A stretch of 34,414 nucleotides of DNA from positions 1 to 34,414 of the forward strand of contig DASYZR010000145.1 of the NCBI GenBank assembly GCA_035945995.1, given 5' to 3'. The DNA is from a bacterium (GTDB taxonomy: Bacteria; Sysuimicrobiota; Sysuimicrobiia; Sysuimicrobiales; Segetimicrobiaceae). The notes under the pieces were generated by a model, which was not told the DNA's origin, ran no database searches, and was given only the letters and a program-made list of their open reading frames with translations. How positions within the stretch are numbered: the first letter of the stretch is position 1; the number at the start of each line of letters is the position of its first letter. This document shows positions 1-10,226 of this stretch, piece after piece. The translations under genes were made by a program, and so were the position numbers.

Positions 1-2
1 TA

Positions 3-2426
3 GAGGCCGCCGAGCTCGGCGGCCGCAAGGTCTTCGAGTTTCATCATCCCGACGATGTGCGGCGCGCCGTGGCGGAGTACGAGGCCATGGTCGCGGCCCC
101 CGGCAGTCAGACGACGGTCCGGCTTCGGGCCAGGCACAAAGACGGCTCCTGGCGGTGGATCGAGTCGATCCGCAAGAATCTGCTGCACGATCCCGCGGTC
201 GGCGCGATCGTCGTTACCTGCCGCGATATCACCACCCGCCGCGCCGATGAGGCCCAGCGCGCGCGGCGGCAGCGGTACGCGGAGTTTCTCGAGCGGTTCA
301 CGATGGACTTCAGCCGCTACCGCGAGCCGGCGGCGCTGTTTTCGGAGATCGCGCGCCGGTGCACCGAATTGCTGGGCGAATGGTCCTCGATCGCAAGCAT
401 CGCGCCGGGCGAGCCCCATCTGCGGTTCGAGGCGGTCTGTCATTGGGACCCGCAGAAGGTGGCGCGCTTCCGGGAGGTCGTCGAGGCCTCGCCCCTGCGC
501 GTCGACGACCCCACGATCCGAGCCGTCTTGGAGCAGCGCGGGCCGGTGGCGTTCGAGCGTGACGACCCGGCCGCGCAGGGGTTGACGCGGGAGATGCCCG
601 CGGCGGCCGCGGCGTTTACGCACCTCGGCATGCTCGCGGTCCTGGCCGTGCCGATCTACGTCGCGGACCGGCCGATCGGCCTGCTCAACATCGGCACGGT
701 GGCGTCGCGGCACTGGGACGACGAGGACCTGCGGCTCGCGTCGCTGATCGCGGACCGCGCCGGGGCGGCCATCCAAAACGCGCGGCTCATCGAAGCGGAA
801 CGGACCGCCCGGCGGGACGCCGAGCGCACGGCGGCGCGGACGGCGCGGCTGCAGCGCGTCACGGCCGCGCTCTCCGAGGCCCTGACGGTCACCCGGGTCG
901 CCGAGGTGATCTTGGAGCAAGGCACCGAGGCCGTCGGCGCGGCCGCTGGTTCCGTCTCGCTCCTCAGCCCCGACGGCGAGACCCTGGACCTCCTCCGCGC
1001 CGTCGGGTATCCGACGTCCACCGTCGATACGTGGCTGCGCGCGCCGCTGCCGGTCCAGGCCGTCTTGGCCGAGGTCGTCCGGCGCGGCGAGCCGATCTTC
1101 TTGGAGTCGGCGGATGCGCAGCAGGCAGGGTTTCCGGCGGCGGTGCCCGCGGCGTTCCAGCCGTTTGCAGGGCCGCGGGCCGTGCTCCCGCTCGTCATCG
1201 GCACCCGGATGCTGGGCGTCATGTCGATGGCCTTCGCGTCGCATCGGTCCCTGGATGAAGAGGAACGAGGCTTCATTGCGACCCTCGCCGGCCAATGCGC
1301 CCAGGCTCTGGAACGGGCCCGGCTGTACGAGCGCGAACGCCGGGTCGCCGAGACGCTGCAGCGGAGCCTGCTGCCGGCCGGGCTGCCCGAGGTGCCTGGG
1401 ATCCAGATCGCGGCGCGCTATCTGCCCGCAGGTCCGGAGGCGCGGGTCGGCGGCGACTGGTACGACGCGCTGGCGCTGGCGGACGGCCGGCTCGCGCTGG
1501 TCATCGGCGACGTCGTGGGCCACGGCATCCCCGCGGCCTCGGTCATGGGCCGGCTCCGCAACGCGCTGCGGGCCTATGCGGCGGAGGTCTCCTCGCCCGA
1601 AGAGGTGGTGCGCAGGCTGAACGGCCTCCTCGAGCGCGGCGAGAGCGCCACCCTCGTCTATCTCGTGCTCGACCCGACAACGAGGACGCTGACCTATGCG
1701 AACGCCGGGCACATGCCGCCGCTGGTCATCGGCCCTCACGGCCGGGCGGAATTCTTGGGCGGGGCGTCCCCGGCCCTCTACCGGCTGCCCGTGCCGTACC
1801 GTGAGTTCACGGCCACGGTCCCGGAGGGATCCACGATCGTCCTGTACACCGACGGACTGGTAGAAGACCGCGCCCGGCGCACCATCGATGAGGGGCTCGC
1901 CCGGCTGCAGGCGACCGCAGAACAGGCGCGGGGGGCCTCGGCGGAATTTCTTGTCGAGCGCATCGTGTCTGCGCAGACGGCCGGGCGCGCGCTCGAGGAC
2001 GACGTGGCCGTGCTCGTCGTGTCGCTCGAGCCGGCCGCGGATCGGGCCCTGAGCCTGCGGGTGCCGGCGGTCCCGGAGTCTGCGCAGGTGGTCCGGCGGA
2101 GCCTCTGGCGGTGGCTCACCGTGCTGGACGTGGACCCGCGCCGCCGGGAGGAGATCGTCGCGGCCTCGGGCGAGGCGTGCAACAACGCCATCGAGCACGC
2201 CTACAACGCCGCGGATGCGCACTTTTCCTTCGAGGCCGCCCGCGAGGACGACGACGTCGTGATCCTCGTGCGCGACCAAGGGCAATGGCGGCCACCGCGC
2301 CCCGGCCACAACGGCTTCGGCTTCACCCTGATGCGGGGGTTGATGGACGCGGTGGAGGTCGACCGGCGTTCCGACGGCACCACCGTCAGGTTGCGGCGGC
2401 GGGTCCGGCCGGAGGTGCGGGCGTGA
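3..2426 (+). CDS. PAS-GAF-GAF-SpoIIE phosphatase with C-terminal RsbW-like kinase domain (5' partial)
   Basis: A multi-domain regulator of a partner-switching pathway. The reading frame is open to the left edge, so the N-terminus is missing; a GTG at 57 is internal, because upstream codons already read as PAS sequence. Numbering from that GTG: end of a PAS fold and PAC segment (1-62, with KDGSWRW and RDIT), GAF 1 (about 75-245), a charged helix, GAF 2 (about 265-425), a SpoIIE/RsbU-type PP2C phosphatase (430-657, with metal-binding GGDWYD, GDVVGHG, YTDG and EDD), and a HATPase_c_2 domain (665-783, N-box EACNNAIEHAY). The usual DxGxG box reads DQGQW, so ATP binding by the kinase part may be altered. 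By family, the PP2C part dephosphorylates a STAS antagonist and the kinase part phosphorylates it or binds a sigma factor; PAS and GAF sense signals. The next gene is a STAS protein, overlapping by GTGA. No sigma factor is present in the window. Domain assignment is sure; the signal and target are unknown. Confidence 0.93.
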   Translation, partial: EAAELGGRKVFEFHHPDDVRRAVAEYEAMVAAPGSQTTVRLRARHKDGSWRWIESIRKNLLHDPAVGAIVVTCRDITTRRADEAQRARRQRYAEFLERFTMDFSRYREPAALFSEIARRCTELLGEWSSIASIAPGEPHLRFEAVCHWDPQKVARFREVVEASPLRVDDPTIRAVLEQRGPVAFERDDPAAQGLTREMPAAAAAFTHLGMLAVLAVPIYVADRPIGLLNIGTVASRHWDDEDLRLASLIADRAGAAIQNARLIEAERTARRDAERTAARTARLQRVTAALSEALTVTRVAEVILEQGTEAVGAAAGSVSLLSPDGETLDLLRAVGYPTSTVDTWLRAPLPVQAVLAEVVRRGEPIFLESADAQQAGFPAAVPAAFQPFAGPRAVLPLVIGTRMLGVMSMAFASHRSLDEEERGFIATLAGQCAQALERARLYERERRVAETLQRSLLPAGLPEVPGIQIAARYLPAGPEARVGGDWYDALALADGRLALVIGDVVGHGIPAASVMGRLRNALRAYAAEVSSPEEVVRRLNGLLERGESATLVYLVLDPTTRTLTYANAGHMPPLVIGPHGRAEFLGGASPALYRLPVPYREFTATVPEGSTIVLYTDGLVEDRARRTIDEGLARLQATAEQARGASAEFLVERIVSAQTAGRALEDDVAVLVVSLEPAADRALSLRVPAVPESAQVVRRSLWRWLTVLDVDPRRREEIVAASGEACNNAIEHAYNAADAHFSFEAAREDDDVVILVRDQGQWRPPRPGHNGFGFTLMRGLMDAVEVDRRSDGTTVRLRRRVRPEVRA

Positions 2427-2791
2427 CGCCGTGGGCGCAGGTCCGGCACCGGACGGACGACGGGGTCCCGATCGTGGCGCTTGAGGGCGAGGTCGATCTC
2501 GCCAACGTCCCGGAGCTGCAGAACAAGATCCTGCAGCACGTCCCGAATACGGCGGTCGGCCTGGTGCTGGATCTCTCAGGCGCCACCTACATGGACAGCT
2601 CCGGCGTGCATCTCCTCGTGGAGCTGGCCGACCGGCTGCGGAGCCGCCGGCAACGCCTGGCCGTCGTGGCCGCGGCCGCGTCGTTTGTGCGCCGGGTCAT
2701 CGAGTTGAGCCAGATTCCCACCATCATCACGGTCGAGGCGGATGTGGAACCCGCGCTCGCCCACGTCCGCGGTCCGAAGACTCGGCCGTAG
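2423..2791 (+). CDS. STAS-domain anti-sigma factor antagonist (RsbV/SpoIIAA type)
   Basis: A 122-residue single STAS domain. It contains the conserved phospho-acceptor segment DLSGATYMDSSGVHLL; the serine after MD is the expected phosphorylation site. Beta strands at the N-terminus (VPIVALEGEVDL) match the family. The GTG start at 2423 overlaps the stop of the upstream phosphatase/kinase gene by four bases, so the two are co-translated and very likely partners: the kinase domain would phosphorylate this protein and the SpoIIE domain would reactivate it. The 3' end overlaps the convergent nitroreductase gene by 65 bp. Family is certain; the downstream sigma factor or other target is not visible. 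Confidence 0.93.
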   Translation: MTPWAQVRHRTDDGVPIVALEGEVDLANVPELQNKILQHVPNTAVGLVLDLSGATYMDSSGVHLLVELADRLRSRRQRLAVVAAAASFVRRVIELSQIPTIITVEADVEPALAHVRGPKTRP

Positions 2792-3338
2792 CCCGGCGCG
2801 CTCCCGCCGCGCCGACCCCGGGCGCTCCGTTCTTCCAGGGCTGTCCGAACCGTTCCCGGCTCGCGACCTCGTCGAGCGCCTTCCGCTGTTTCTTCCCCCG
2901 GCCGCCCGGCCGGGCCGGGTAGCCGAACGGCACGACCGCGAGTAGCTCGAACTCGTCCGGGATGCCGAGCAGGGATTTGATCTCCCGCATGCCGAGGAAG
3001 CCGACCCAGTTGGAGCCGATGCCCTCCGACCACGCCGTGAGCATCATCGACTGAATCGCGCGGCTGCCGTCGGAGACGCCGAACTTCGATGCCCGCTCGA
3101 CGGCGACGGCCACCGCCAGCGGCGCCTGCGCGATGTACGGGCCGTACCTCGCGAGGGCGCCGAGCCGGCGGAGGGTGTCCCGATTCTCCACGACGATGAA
3201 ATGCCACGGCTGGCCGTTCTGGCTGCTGCCGGTGAGGCGTCCCGCGTCGACGATCCGCCGCACGACGTCCGGCGGCACAGGCGCGTCGCGGTAGCTGCGC
3301 ACCGCCAGGATCGTGCGCACCGCGTCAAAGAGGTCCAT
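2727..3338 (-). CDS. Nitroreductase family protein (FMN-dependent)
   Basis: A 203-residue protein of the nitroreductase superfamily, which reduces nitro compounds, quinones or flavins with NAD(P)H using bound FMN. The N-terminal signature RSYRDAPVPPDVVRRIVDAG, the FMN-contacting segment SSQNGQPWHFIVV (39-51) and the later GIGSNWVGFLG (106-116) are all family-typical. The core ends near residue 168 (RERFGQPW). The last 35 residues are Arg/Gly/Ala-rich, look non-conserved and overlap the STAS gene tail-to-tail. ATG start at 3338 with GGGAG just upstream; the fumarase stop lies only 8 bp upstream, so it is the last gene of the DUF1275-fumC-nitroreductase operon. The substrate cannot be inferred. 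Confidence 0.9.
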   Translation of the reverse strand: MDLFDAVRTILAVRSYRDAPVPPDVVRRIVDAGRLTGSSQNGQPWHFIVVENRDTLRRLGALARYGPYIAQAPLAVAVAVERASKFGVSDGSRAIQSMMLTAWSEGIGSNWVGFLGMREIKSLLGIPDEFELLAVVPFGYPARPGGRGKKQRKALDEVASRERFGQPWKNGAPGVGAAGARRATAESSDRGRGRARVPHPPRP

Positions 3339-3346
3339 GGGCTCCC

Positions 3347-4863
<1,517 letters not shown>

Positions 4864-4867
<4 letters not shown>

Positions 4868-5604
4868 CGTTCCGTATCCTCCTTCTCGCGGTGCCACGCG
4901 TCCGCAATGATAACCGCGATGAGCGCGACGAGCGGCGCCGCCACCGCCCGCATCGACCATCGGTATTCCGCGAAACCGCCCACGAGCGCGCCGAAGAGGT
5001 AGACGGCCCACAGGCCCGTCATGAGCGCGGTGCCCGGCGGCCCTCCCGCCGGGCGCGGGACGGCCGGCGCCGGGCCGCCCAATGCGGCCGCCGCGCGCGC
5101 GTTCCACCGGTCGAGCAGGTCGCCGGCCGTGTCGGTCGCGAGGCTGGTGAGCGTCCCCGTCACGTATGTGGTGGCGACCCGCTGCTCGCCGACGCGCCGC
5201 ACCGCCGCGCTCTGGATCCCCATCGCCGCCGAGAGCAGCGCGATCAACCAGTAGGCCGCGGGGTCGCCGACGTGCCCGCGCGGCGCGCCGAAGAGCGCCC
5301 ATGCCGCCATCGCCGCGGCCAGCACGGCCGCCTCGAGGCCGAGTCCCGATGAGGACCGCCCGCCCCGCATGGCCGCGGTCCCGGCGCCGGCGCCGGCGAC
5401 AAACGCCGCGATCGCCACGGCGTCATGCAGGGCTTGGGCCCACGCCGCCCGGCCGATGGACAGCCCCAAGAGAATGGTATTGCCCGTCATATTCGCCGTA
5501 AAGAGGCCGAGCATCAGATAGCCGACGGCATCGAGGCAGCCGGCGGCGCCCGCCAGCAGCAGCACAAGCCGTCGCCGTGGAACCGCCGGGGTGCCGTGCG
5601 CCAT
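4864..5604 (-). CDS. DUF1275 (YoaK-type) integral membrane protein
   Basis: A polytopic membrane protein of about 246 residues with six or so hydrophobic segments. The DUF1275 signature is clear near the N-terminus: [20 protein letters not shown] followed by [10 protein letters not shown]. The central [20 protein letters not shown] and TGTLTSL are also typical. The biochemical function of the family is unknown; a transport or membrane-stress role is only a guess. The ATG at 5604 is chosen because the family fold begins soon after; an in-frame TTG at 5688 would add 28 polar residues. It is the first gene of the minus-strand operon and is transcribed divergently from phnD, sharing the ~127-bp intergenic region. 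Confidence 0.88.
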
Positions 5605-5638
5605 CGCGCCGTACTTCGCACGCCGGCCGGGCGAGTCC

Positions 5639-5655
5639 TGGAGGAGAAGCCTCCA
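5639..5655 (+). other. Short inverted repeat in the DUF1275/phnD divergent intergenic region
   Basis: TGGAGG, a five-base loop and CCTCCA form a perfect 6-bp stem about 77 bp upstream of the phnD start. It could be an operator half-site pair or a small leader hairpin. No Pho-box-like direct repeats or good -35/-10 pair were recognised in this region. Confidence 0.3.
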
Positions 5656-5731
5656 CGGCGCAAGAAACTCTGTGCGCCGCCCAGGCAATCGTGACGCGTG
5701 GCGTACACCGCCGCCTCAAGGAGGCACGTAC

Positions 5732-6643
5732 ATGAGTCGTCGTCTTGCTGCTCTGGGGCTCGCCGCCGCGCTTGCGCTCGGCGTCGCGGTCGCCGCGCCG
5801 GCCCCGGTTCCCGCCCAAACCAAGCTGGTGATGGCGTTCGTGCCGTCCGGGGAAGCGCGGACGATCCTCGAATCGGGCAACCGCATCGCGCATCTGCTCG
5901 AGATGGCGACCGGGTACCAGTTCCAGACCTTTGTGGCGACGAGTTATGCCGGGGTCATCGAGGCGATGGGCGCCAACCGGGCCGACATCGGCTGGCTGAA
6001 CACGTTCTCGTACGTGATCGCCCACCAGAAATATGGCGTCGAGGTGCGGCTGGTCACGGTCCGATTCGGTCTGCCGTACTACAGGGCGGAGATCATCACG
6101 CAGTCCAATTCCGGCATCAACGGGCTCGCCGATCTGCGCGGCAAGCGCTTCGCCTACGTGGATCCCGCGAGCACCTCGGGCTACCTCTTCCCGGTCGCCG
6201 GGCTGAAGAAGGCCGGCTACGATCCGCAGACGTTTTTCGGCCAGACGGTCTTTGCCGGCTCACACAACAACGTGGTCCTCGCCGTCTACCAAGGCCGCGT
6301 GGACGCGGGGTCCGTGTTCGAAGACGCGCGGGCCACGGTGCAGAAGAGCCTGCCCGACGTGATGCAGAAGGTGAAGGTGGTGTGGAAGTCGGATCCGATC
6401 CCGAACGACACGGTCAGCGTCCGGAGGGGGCTCCCCGAGGACGTCAAAGCGAAGGTCACCAACGCCCTGCTCCGGTTCTCACAGACCCCGGCCGGACTCG
6501 ACGCGCTCAAGTCGCTGTACGAGATCGAGGCGCTGGCGGATTACAATCTGCTCGTGACCAAGTACAAGATCCACGCCGCGAACCTCGACGCGTTCTTTGA
6601 CCCGGTGCGGGACGTGCAGCGATACGTGGGTCTGACGCCGTAG
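5732..6643 (+). CDS. phnD: Phosphonate/phosphite-type ABC transporter substrate-binding protein (PhnD family)
   Basis: Extracytoplasmic binding protein of 303 residues. A Sec signal peptide is visible (SRRLAALGLAAALALGV, then a PVPAQT cleavage region). There is no lipobox cysteine, so it is either secreted or held by an uncleaved anchor. The mature part has the PhnD fold: LVMAFVPSGEA, a GANRADIGWLNTFSYV segment and the phosphoryl-binding loop DPASTSGYLFP. ATG at 5732 follows AAGGAGG with a 7-base spacer. Genes for the ATPase and permease follow. No C-P lyase, phosphonatase or phosphite dehydrogenase gene is nearby, so the ligand (phosphonate, phosphite or another oxyanion) is open. Confidence 0.92.
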   Translation: MSRRLAALGLAAALALGVAVAAPAPVPAQTKLVMAFVPSGEARTILESGNRIAHLLEMATGYQFQTFVATSYAGVIEAMGANRADIGWLNTFSYVIAHQKYGVEVRLVTVRFGLPYYRAEIITQSNSGINGLADLRGKRFAYVDPASTSGYLFPVAGLKKAGYDPQTFFGQTVFAGSHNNVVLAVYQGRVDAGSVFEDARATVQKSLPDVMQKVKVVWKSDPIPNDTVSVRRGLPEDVKAKVTNALLRFSQTPAGLDALKSLYEIEALADYNLLVTKYKIHAANLDAFFDPVRDVQRYVGLTP

Positions 6644-6645
6644 CG

Positions 6646-6684
6646 GTCCCCGTTCGCGCCGTCACGCCCGGCGGCGGCGGGGAC
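6646..6684 (+). other. Hairpin between phnD and phnC
   Basis: GTCCCCG (6646-6652) pairs with CGGGGAC (6678-6684), and inside it CGCCG (6657-6661) pairs with CGGCG (6669-6673). Such hairpins after a binding-protein gene commonly protect its mRNA or attenuate read-through, giving more binding protein than ATPase and permease. There is no U-tract, so full termination is unlikely. Confidence 0.45.
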
Positions 6685-6719
6685 GGATTCTCCTCCGGGG
6701 GCGGCTCCGCGGGCATCCA

Positions 6720-7490
6720 GTGACCGAGCCCATCCTGCGTCTCGAGCATTTAACCAAGGTGTACGAGGACGGCACGGCGGCGCTCACGGACGTCTCGTTC
6801 GAGGTCGCCGCGGGCGAATTTCTGGTCATCATCGGCCTGTCGGGGTCGGGCAAGTCCACGCTGCTTCGCTGCATCAACCGTCTGGTCACGCCGACCTCCG
6901 GCCGCGTGGTGCTGAACGGCCGGGACGTGACCGCGGCCGCCCGTGAGGAGCTGCGCGAGATCCGCCGCGGCGTCGGCATGATCTTTCAGCAGTTCAATCT
7001 CGTCCGCCGGGCTTCCGTGCTGACAAACGTCCTGGCCGGACGGCTCGGCTACGTGGCGCCGGCCTGGGCGCTGGTCAACTACTTCCCCGCCTCGGTGGTC
7101 GAGCAGGGGATGCGCAGCCTCGAGCGGGTCGGCATCGCGGACAAGGCGTTCACGCGGGCCGCCTCCCTGTCCGGCGGCCAGCAGCAGCGCGTGGGCATCG
7201 CGCGGGCGTTGATGCAGGAGCCCCGGTTGATCCTCGCCGACGAACCGGTGGCGAGTCTCGACCCGGCCTTGTCGCATTCGATCCTGAAGTACCTCGAAGA
7301 GCTCAACCGCAAGGACGGCATCACCGTGCTGTGCAGCCTGCATTTCTTGAGTCTGGCCCGGCGCTACGGCACGCGCATTCTCGCGCTCAAGGCGGGCCGG
7401 GTCGTCTTCGACGGCCGGCCCGCCGACATCGACGAGGCGCGCTTTCGCGCCATCTACGGCGAGCAGGCTGAAGAGGTCGAGATCACATGA
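6720..7490 (+). CDS. phnC: Phosphonate-type ABC transporter ATP-binding protein
   Basis: A 256-residue ABC ATPase energising import. Walker [11 protein letters not shown]-loop region [12 protein letters not shown] signature [15 protein letters not shown] and Walker [13 protein letters not shown] are all intact, followed by an H-loop in LCSLHFL. The segment [17 protein letters not shown] is characteristic of PhnC rather than other importers. GTG start at 6720; no strong ribosome-binding site. The 3' end overlaps phnE by ATGA, coupling ATPase and permease synthesis. Confidence 0.95.
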   Translation: MTEPILRLEHLTKVYEDGTAALTDVSFEVAAGEFLVIIGLSGSGKSTLLRCINRLVTPTSGRVVLNGRDVTAAAREELREIRRGVGMIFQQFNLVRRASVLTNVLAGRLGYVAPAWALVNYFPASVVEQGMRSLERVGIADKAFTRAASLSGGQQQRVGIARALMQEPRLILADEPVASLDPALSHSILKYLEELNRKDGITVLCSLHFLSLARRYGTRILALKAGRVVFDGRPADIDEARFRAIYGEQAEEVEIT

Positions 7491-8626
7491 CACCGGCCAC
7501 ACCGGTGCCGTGGTATCGGTCCTGGCGCGCCTACGCCGGGTTCGTGATCGCAGTACTCGTGTACGCGTACGGTTGGCACGTCACGCAGATTCAGCTCGGC
7601 GAGCTGTGGCGCGGCGCGCGCCTGATCCGGCCGTTCGTCTCGGCCCTCGCCACCCCCGACGTCGCGGCGCGGGAGCCGGTGCTCGAGCGCGCCGCCGCGG
7701 GCTTCGATTACGGCGGGGCGGAACCGCCGTCCGGGCCCGCGGTCCCGCCGGGCGGACCCTCCCTCGGGCTGTCGCGACGATCCGGCGCGATCGGGGACCG
7801 TGTGATGGTGCGCGGCGAGGGCTTTGCGCCGGGCCGCGAGGGCGTGCTGTGGTGGGAAAATCAGATCGGCCAGCGCCAGCAGCTCGCGGGATTCCGCACC
7901 GACGCCGGGGGCCGGTTCACCGCCGCCGTCGTGGCACCGGACGTCCAGGGCACACGCAACCAGATCATCGCCGAGGTGACGACCGGCCTCGGCCCCTGGC
8001 GGTTCAGCCAGACCTTCTTCGTGGTGCTGGACCGCATGGTCGAGACGGTCTTCCTGGCGCTCATGGGCACGACGATGGGGGTGATTTTCGCCGTGCCCCT
8101 GTCGTTTCTCGGCGCGCGCAACCTGACCGGCCACCTGCCCGCCGGCGGCGCGGTCTACGCGCTCACCCGCACGGTGTTCAACCTCGCGCGCTCGATCGAG
8201 GCCCTCGTGCTGGCGATCATCTTCACGGTGTGGGTCGGGCTCGGCCCGTTTGCCGGCGTGCTGGCGCTCGGCGTGCACAGCGTGGCCTCGCTCGGGAAAT
8301 TGTATTCGGAGGCCATCGAGAGCATCGACACGGGGCCGATCGAGGCGGTGATGGCGACCGGCGCGAGCAGCCTGCAGATCATTCGCTACGCCGTCGTGCC
8401 GCAGATCGTGCCGCAGTTTCTCGCCTTCACGATCTACCGTTGGGACATCAACGTCCGCTTCAGCACCGTGATCGGGTTCGTAGGCGGCGGCGGGATCGGT
8501 TTTGTGCTCCAGCAGTACATCAACCTGCTGCAGTGGCCGCAGGCGGCGACCGCCCTATGGATGATCGCGCTCGTTGTCGCCGCACTCGATTACGCGAGCG
8601 CGGTGGTGCGCGAACGCCTCGTGTGA
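7487..8626 (+). CDS. phnE: Phosphonate-type ABC permease with inserted IPT/TIG-like extracytoplasmic domain
   Basis: A 379-residue permease; family members are usually about 260-280 residues. The first membrane segment is at about 15-30 (YAGFVIAVLVYAYGW). The standard permease core starts near 184 (MVETVFLALMGTTMGVIFAV) and includes the ATPase-contacting loop EAVMATGASSLQIIRYAVVP and the C-terminal membrane helices. Between them, about residues 70-183, lies an additional polar, beta-rich stretch: a Pro/Gly linker (GPAVPPGGPS), then SGAIGDRVMVRGEGFAPGR, TDAGGRF and VAPDVQGTRN. This pattern (G..V.V.G.GF.PG, then DA.G.F.A and P) resembles the IPT/TIG or related Ig-like fold. By topology it should lie outside the membrane, next to the docking site of the binding protein. 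Start overlaps phnC (ATGA). Confidence 0.9.
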   Translation: MTPATPVPWYRSWRAYAGFVIAVLVYAYGWHVTQIQLGELWRGARLIRPFVSALATPDVAAREPVLERAAAGFDYGGAEPPSGPAVPPGGPSLGLSRRSGAIGDRVMVRGEGFAPGREGVLWWENQIGQRQQLAGFRTDAGGRFTAAVVAPDVQGTRNQIIAEVTTGLGPWRFSQTFFVVLDRMVETVFLALMGTTMGVIFAVPLSFLGARNLTGHLPAGGAVYALTRTVFNLARSIEALVLAIIFTVWVGLGPFAGVLALGVHSVASLGKLYSEAIESIDTGPIEAVMATGASSLQIIRYAVVPQIVPQFLAFTIYRWDINVRFSTVIGFVGGGGIGFVLQQYINLLQWPQAATALWMIALVVAALDYASAVVRERLV

Positions 8627-8641
8627 CGCCCGGGGCCTCGG

Positions 8642-9430
8642 ATGAGGGCTAGGCGCGAAGGGGGCGGGGTGCCGTTGCTTCGTCCCGGCGCCTTCCTGGC
8701 CACCGGAGTCGCCGCGGCGGCGTTCACGACCCGACAGGGCGGCGTGAGCGGCGGTCCCTACCGGAGCCTCAACCTCTCCTACGCCGTCGGCGACGTGCGG
8801 ACGGCGGTGGCCCGCAACCGCCGGCGCGCCGCGGCCGCGATCGGCGCCGTCCCGGGACGCCTGGTCGAAGCGCAGCAGGTGCACGGAGCCGGCGTGGCCC
8901 TGGTCGGCCCGCACGACGCCGGCCGCACCCTGCCGGGCGTCGACGCGCTCGTCACCGACTCGCCCGACGTGTGGCTGGCCGTGCACACGGCGGACTGCGT
9001 CCCCGTGGTCATTCTCGATCCCGCACGTCCGGCCATCGCCGCGGTGCACGCCGGGTGGCGCGGGGTGGCCGCCGGCGCCGTGCCGGCGGCCCTCGGACGG
9101 CTGCGCACCGCGTTTCACAGCGATCCTGGCCGGTGCCTCGCAGCACTCGGCCCCGCCGTCGGCGGGTGCTGCTACGAAGTCGACGCGACGGTCGCCGGCG
9201 TAATGGGGGAGGCGCCGTGGTGGCCGCGGGCGTCCCGCCCCGGAGCCCCGGGAAAGTGGTACCTTGATCTGCGCGAGGCCATCCGCGCGCAACTGGGCGC
9301 GTCCGGGGTGCCGGCTGAGCGGATCGAGACGATCCCGGGCTGCACGCGGTGTCAGCCGGATCTATACTTCTCGTATCGGCGTGAGCGCGTGACAGGACGC
9401 ATGGCAGCGTGTATCCGGCTGTGCGGATGA
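8642..9430 (+). CDS. YlmD/YfiH (LACC1-like) multi-copper oxidoreductase fold purine nucleoside phosphorylase
   Basis: A 262-residue member of the YfiH/LACC1 family (DUF152), shown in other organisms to act on purine nucleosides (adenosine/inosine phosphorolysis, adenosine deamination). Metal-site and core motifs are present: TTRQGGVSGGPY, QQVHG (79-83 region), HTADCVPVVI, AVHAGWRG and GPAVGGCCYEV; the C-terminus has CTRCQPDLYFSYRRE. ATG at 8642 has no good ribosome-binding site. An in-frame GTG at 8669 follows a purine-rich GAAGGGGG and may be the real start. It opens the ylmD-ylmE-sepF block conserved in Gram-positive division clusters, and lies 15 bp after phnE. Confidence 0.92.
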   Translation: MRARREGGGVPLLRPGAFLATGVAAAAFTTRQGGVSGGPYRSLNLSYAVGDVRTAVARNRRRAAAAIGAVPGRLVEAQQVHGAGVALVGPHDAGRTLPGVDALVTDSPDVWLAVHTADCVPVVILDPARPAIAAVHAGWRGVAAGAVPAALGRLRTAFHSDPGRCLAALGPAVGGCCYEVDATVAGVMGEAPWWPRASRPGAPGKWYLDLREAIRAQLGASGVPAERIETIPGCTRCQPDLYFSYRRERVTGRMAACIRLCG

Positions 9431-9485
9431 GCCCAAAGGGAATAACGCCGTCCCGTCGAATACAGGCGCCGCCGGTGAGCCTTCC

Positions 9486-10172
9486 ATGGCCGATCTTGCG
9501 ACCAACGTGCAGGACGTACGCGCGCGGATCGCGGCGGCCGCGGACCGCGCGGGCCGTCGGGCGGATGCCGTCTTGCTGGTCGCCGTCACCAAGACGGTCC
9601 CCGTGGCCCGCATCCGTGATGCGGTTGCCCTGGGACTCCGCGCATTTGGGGAAAACCGGGTCCAGGAGAGTCGCAAGAAGATTCCGGCGGTGCCGGGAGT
9701 GTCGTGGCACCTGATCGGAAGCCTTCAGCGGAACAAAGCCAAGGAGGCCGTGCGTCTGTTCGAGGTCGTTCACTCGATCGATTCGGAGGCGCTGGCCGAG
9801 GAGCTCAGCCGGCGCGCGGAGCGCGAGGGCCGGGCGGTCGACGTGCTCGTCCAAGTCAACGTGGCCCGCGAGCCGCAAAAGCACGGCGCCGCGCCGGAGG
9901 AGACCGCCGCGCTGGTCCGCCGGACCGCGGCGCTGCCGGCGCTCCGGCTGCGCGGGCTCATGACCATCGCCCCGGCCGTCGCGAATCCGGAAGAGGCGCG
10001 CCCGGTGTTTCGGGCGCTGCGCGAACTGCGTGATCGCGTCGGGGACGAGGCCGGGATCGTGCTCCCGGAGCTGTCGATGGGCATGTCGGACGATTTCGAG
10101 GTGGCCGTCGAGGAAGGCGCGACCATGGTCCGCGTCGGGCGGGCCATATTTGCAGACCGCAGCCACACATAG
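9486..10172 (+). CDS. PLP-binding protein of the YggS/YlmE family
   Basis: A 228-residue fold-III PLP protein (PLPBP/YggS), which binds pyridoxal 5'-phosphate and maintains PLP and amino-acid balance without a known catalytic reaction. PLP lysine in LLVAVTKTVP, then GLRAFGENRVQE, WHLIGSLQRNK, VNVAREPQKHG and the phosphate-binding ELSMGMSDDFEVAVEEGAT, all in the expected order. The ATG at 9486 fits family length. It precedes sepF as in B. subtilis (ylmE-ylmF) and actinobacteria. Confidence 0.95.
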   Translation: MADLATNVQDVRARIAAAADRAGRRADAVLLVAVTKTVPVARIRDAVALGLRAFGENRVQESRKKIPAVPGVSWHLIGSLQRNKAKEAVRLFEVVHSIDSEALAEELSRRAEREGRAVDVLVQVNVAREPQKHGAAPEETAALVRRTAALPALRLRGLMTIAPAVANPEEARPVFRALRELRDRVGDEAGIVLPELSMGMSDDFEVAVEEGATMVRVGRAIFADRSHT

Positions 10173-10226
10173 CAGAGCGACGCAGCAGCGACTGCCGTAG
10201 CGGACGCCCCACACGGAGGGCGACAC

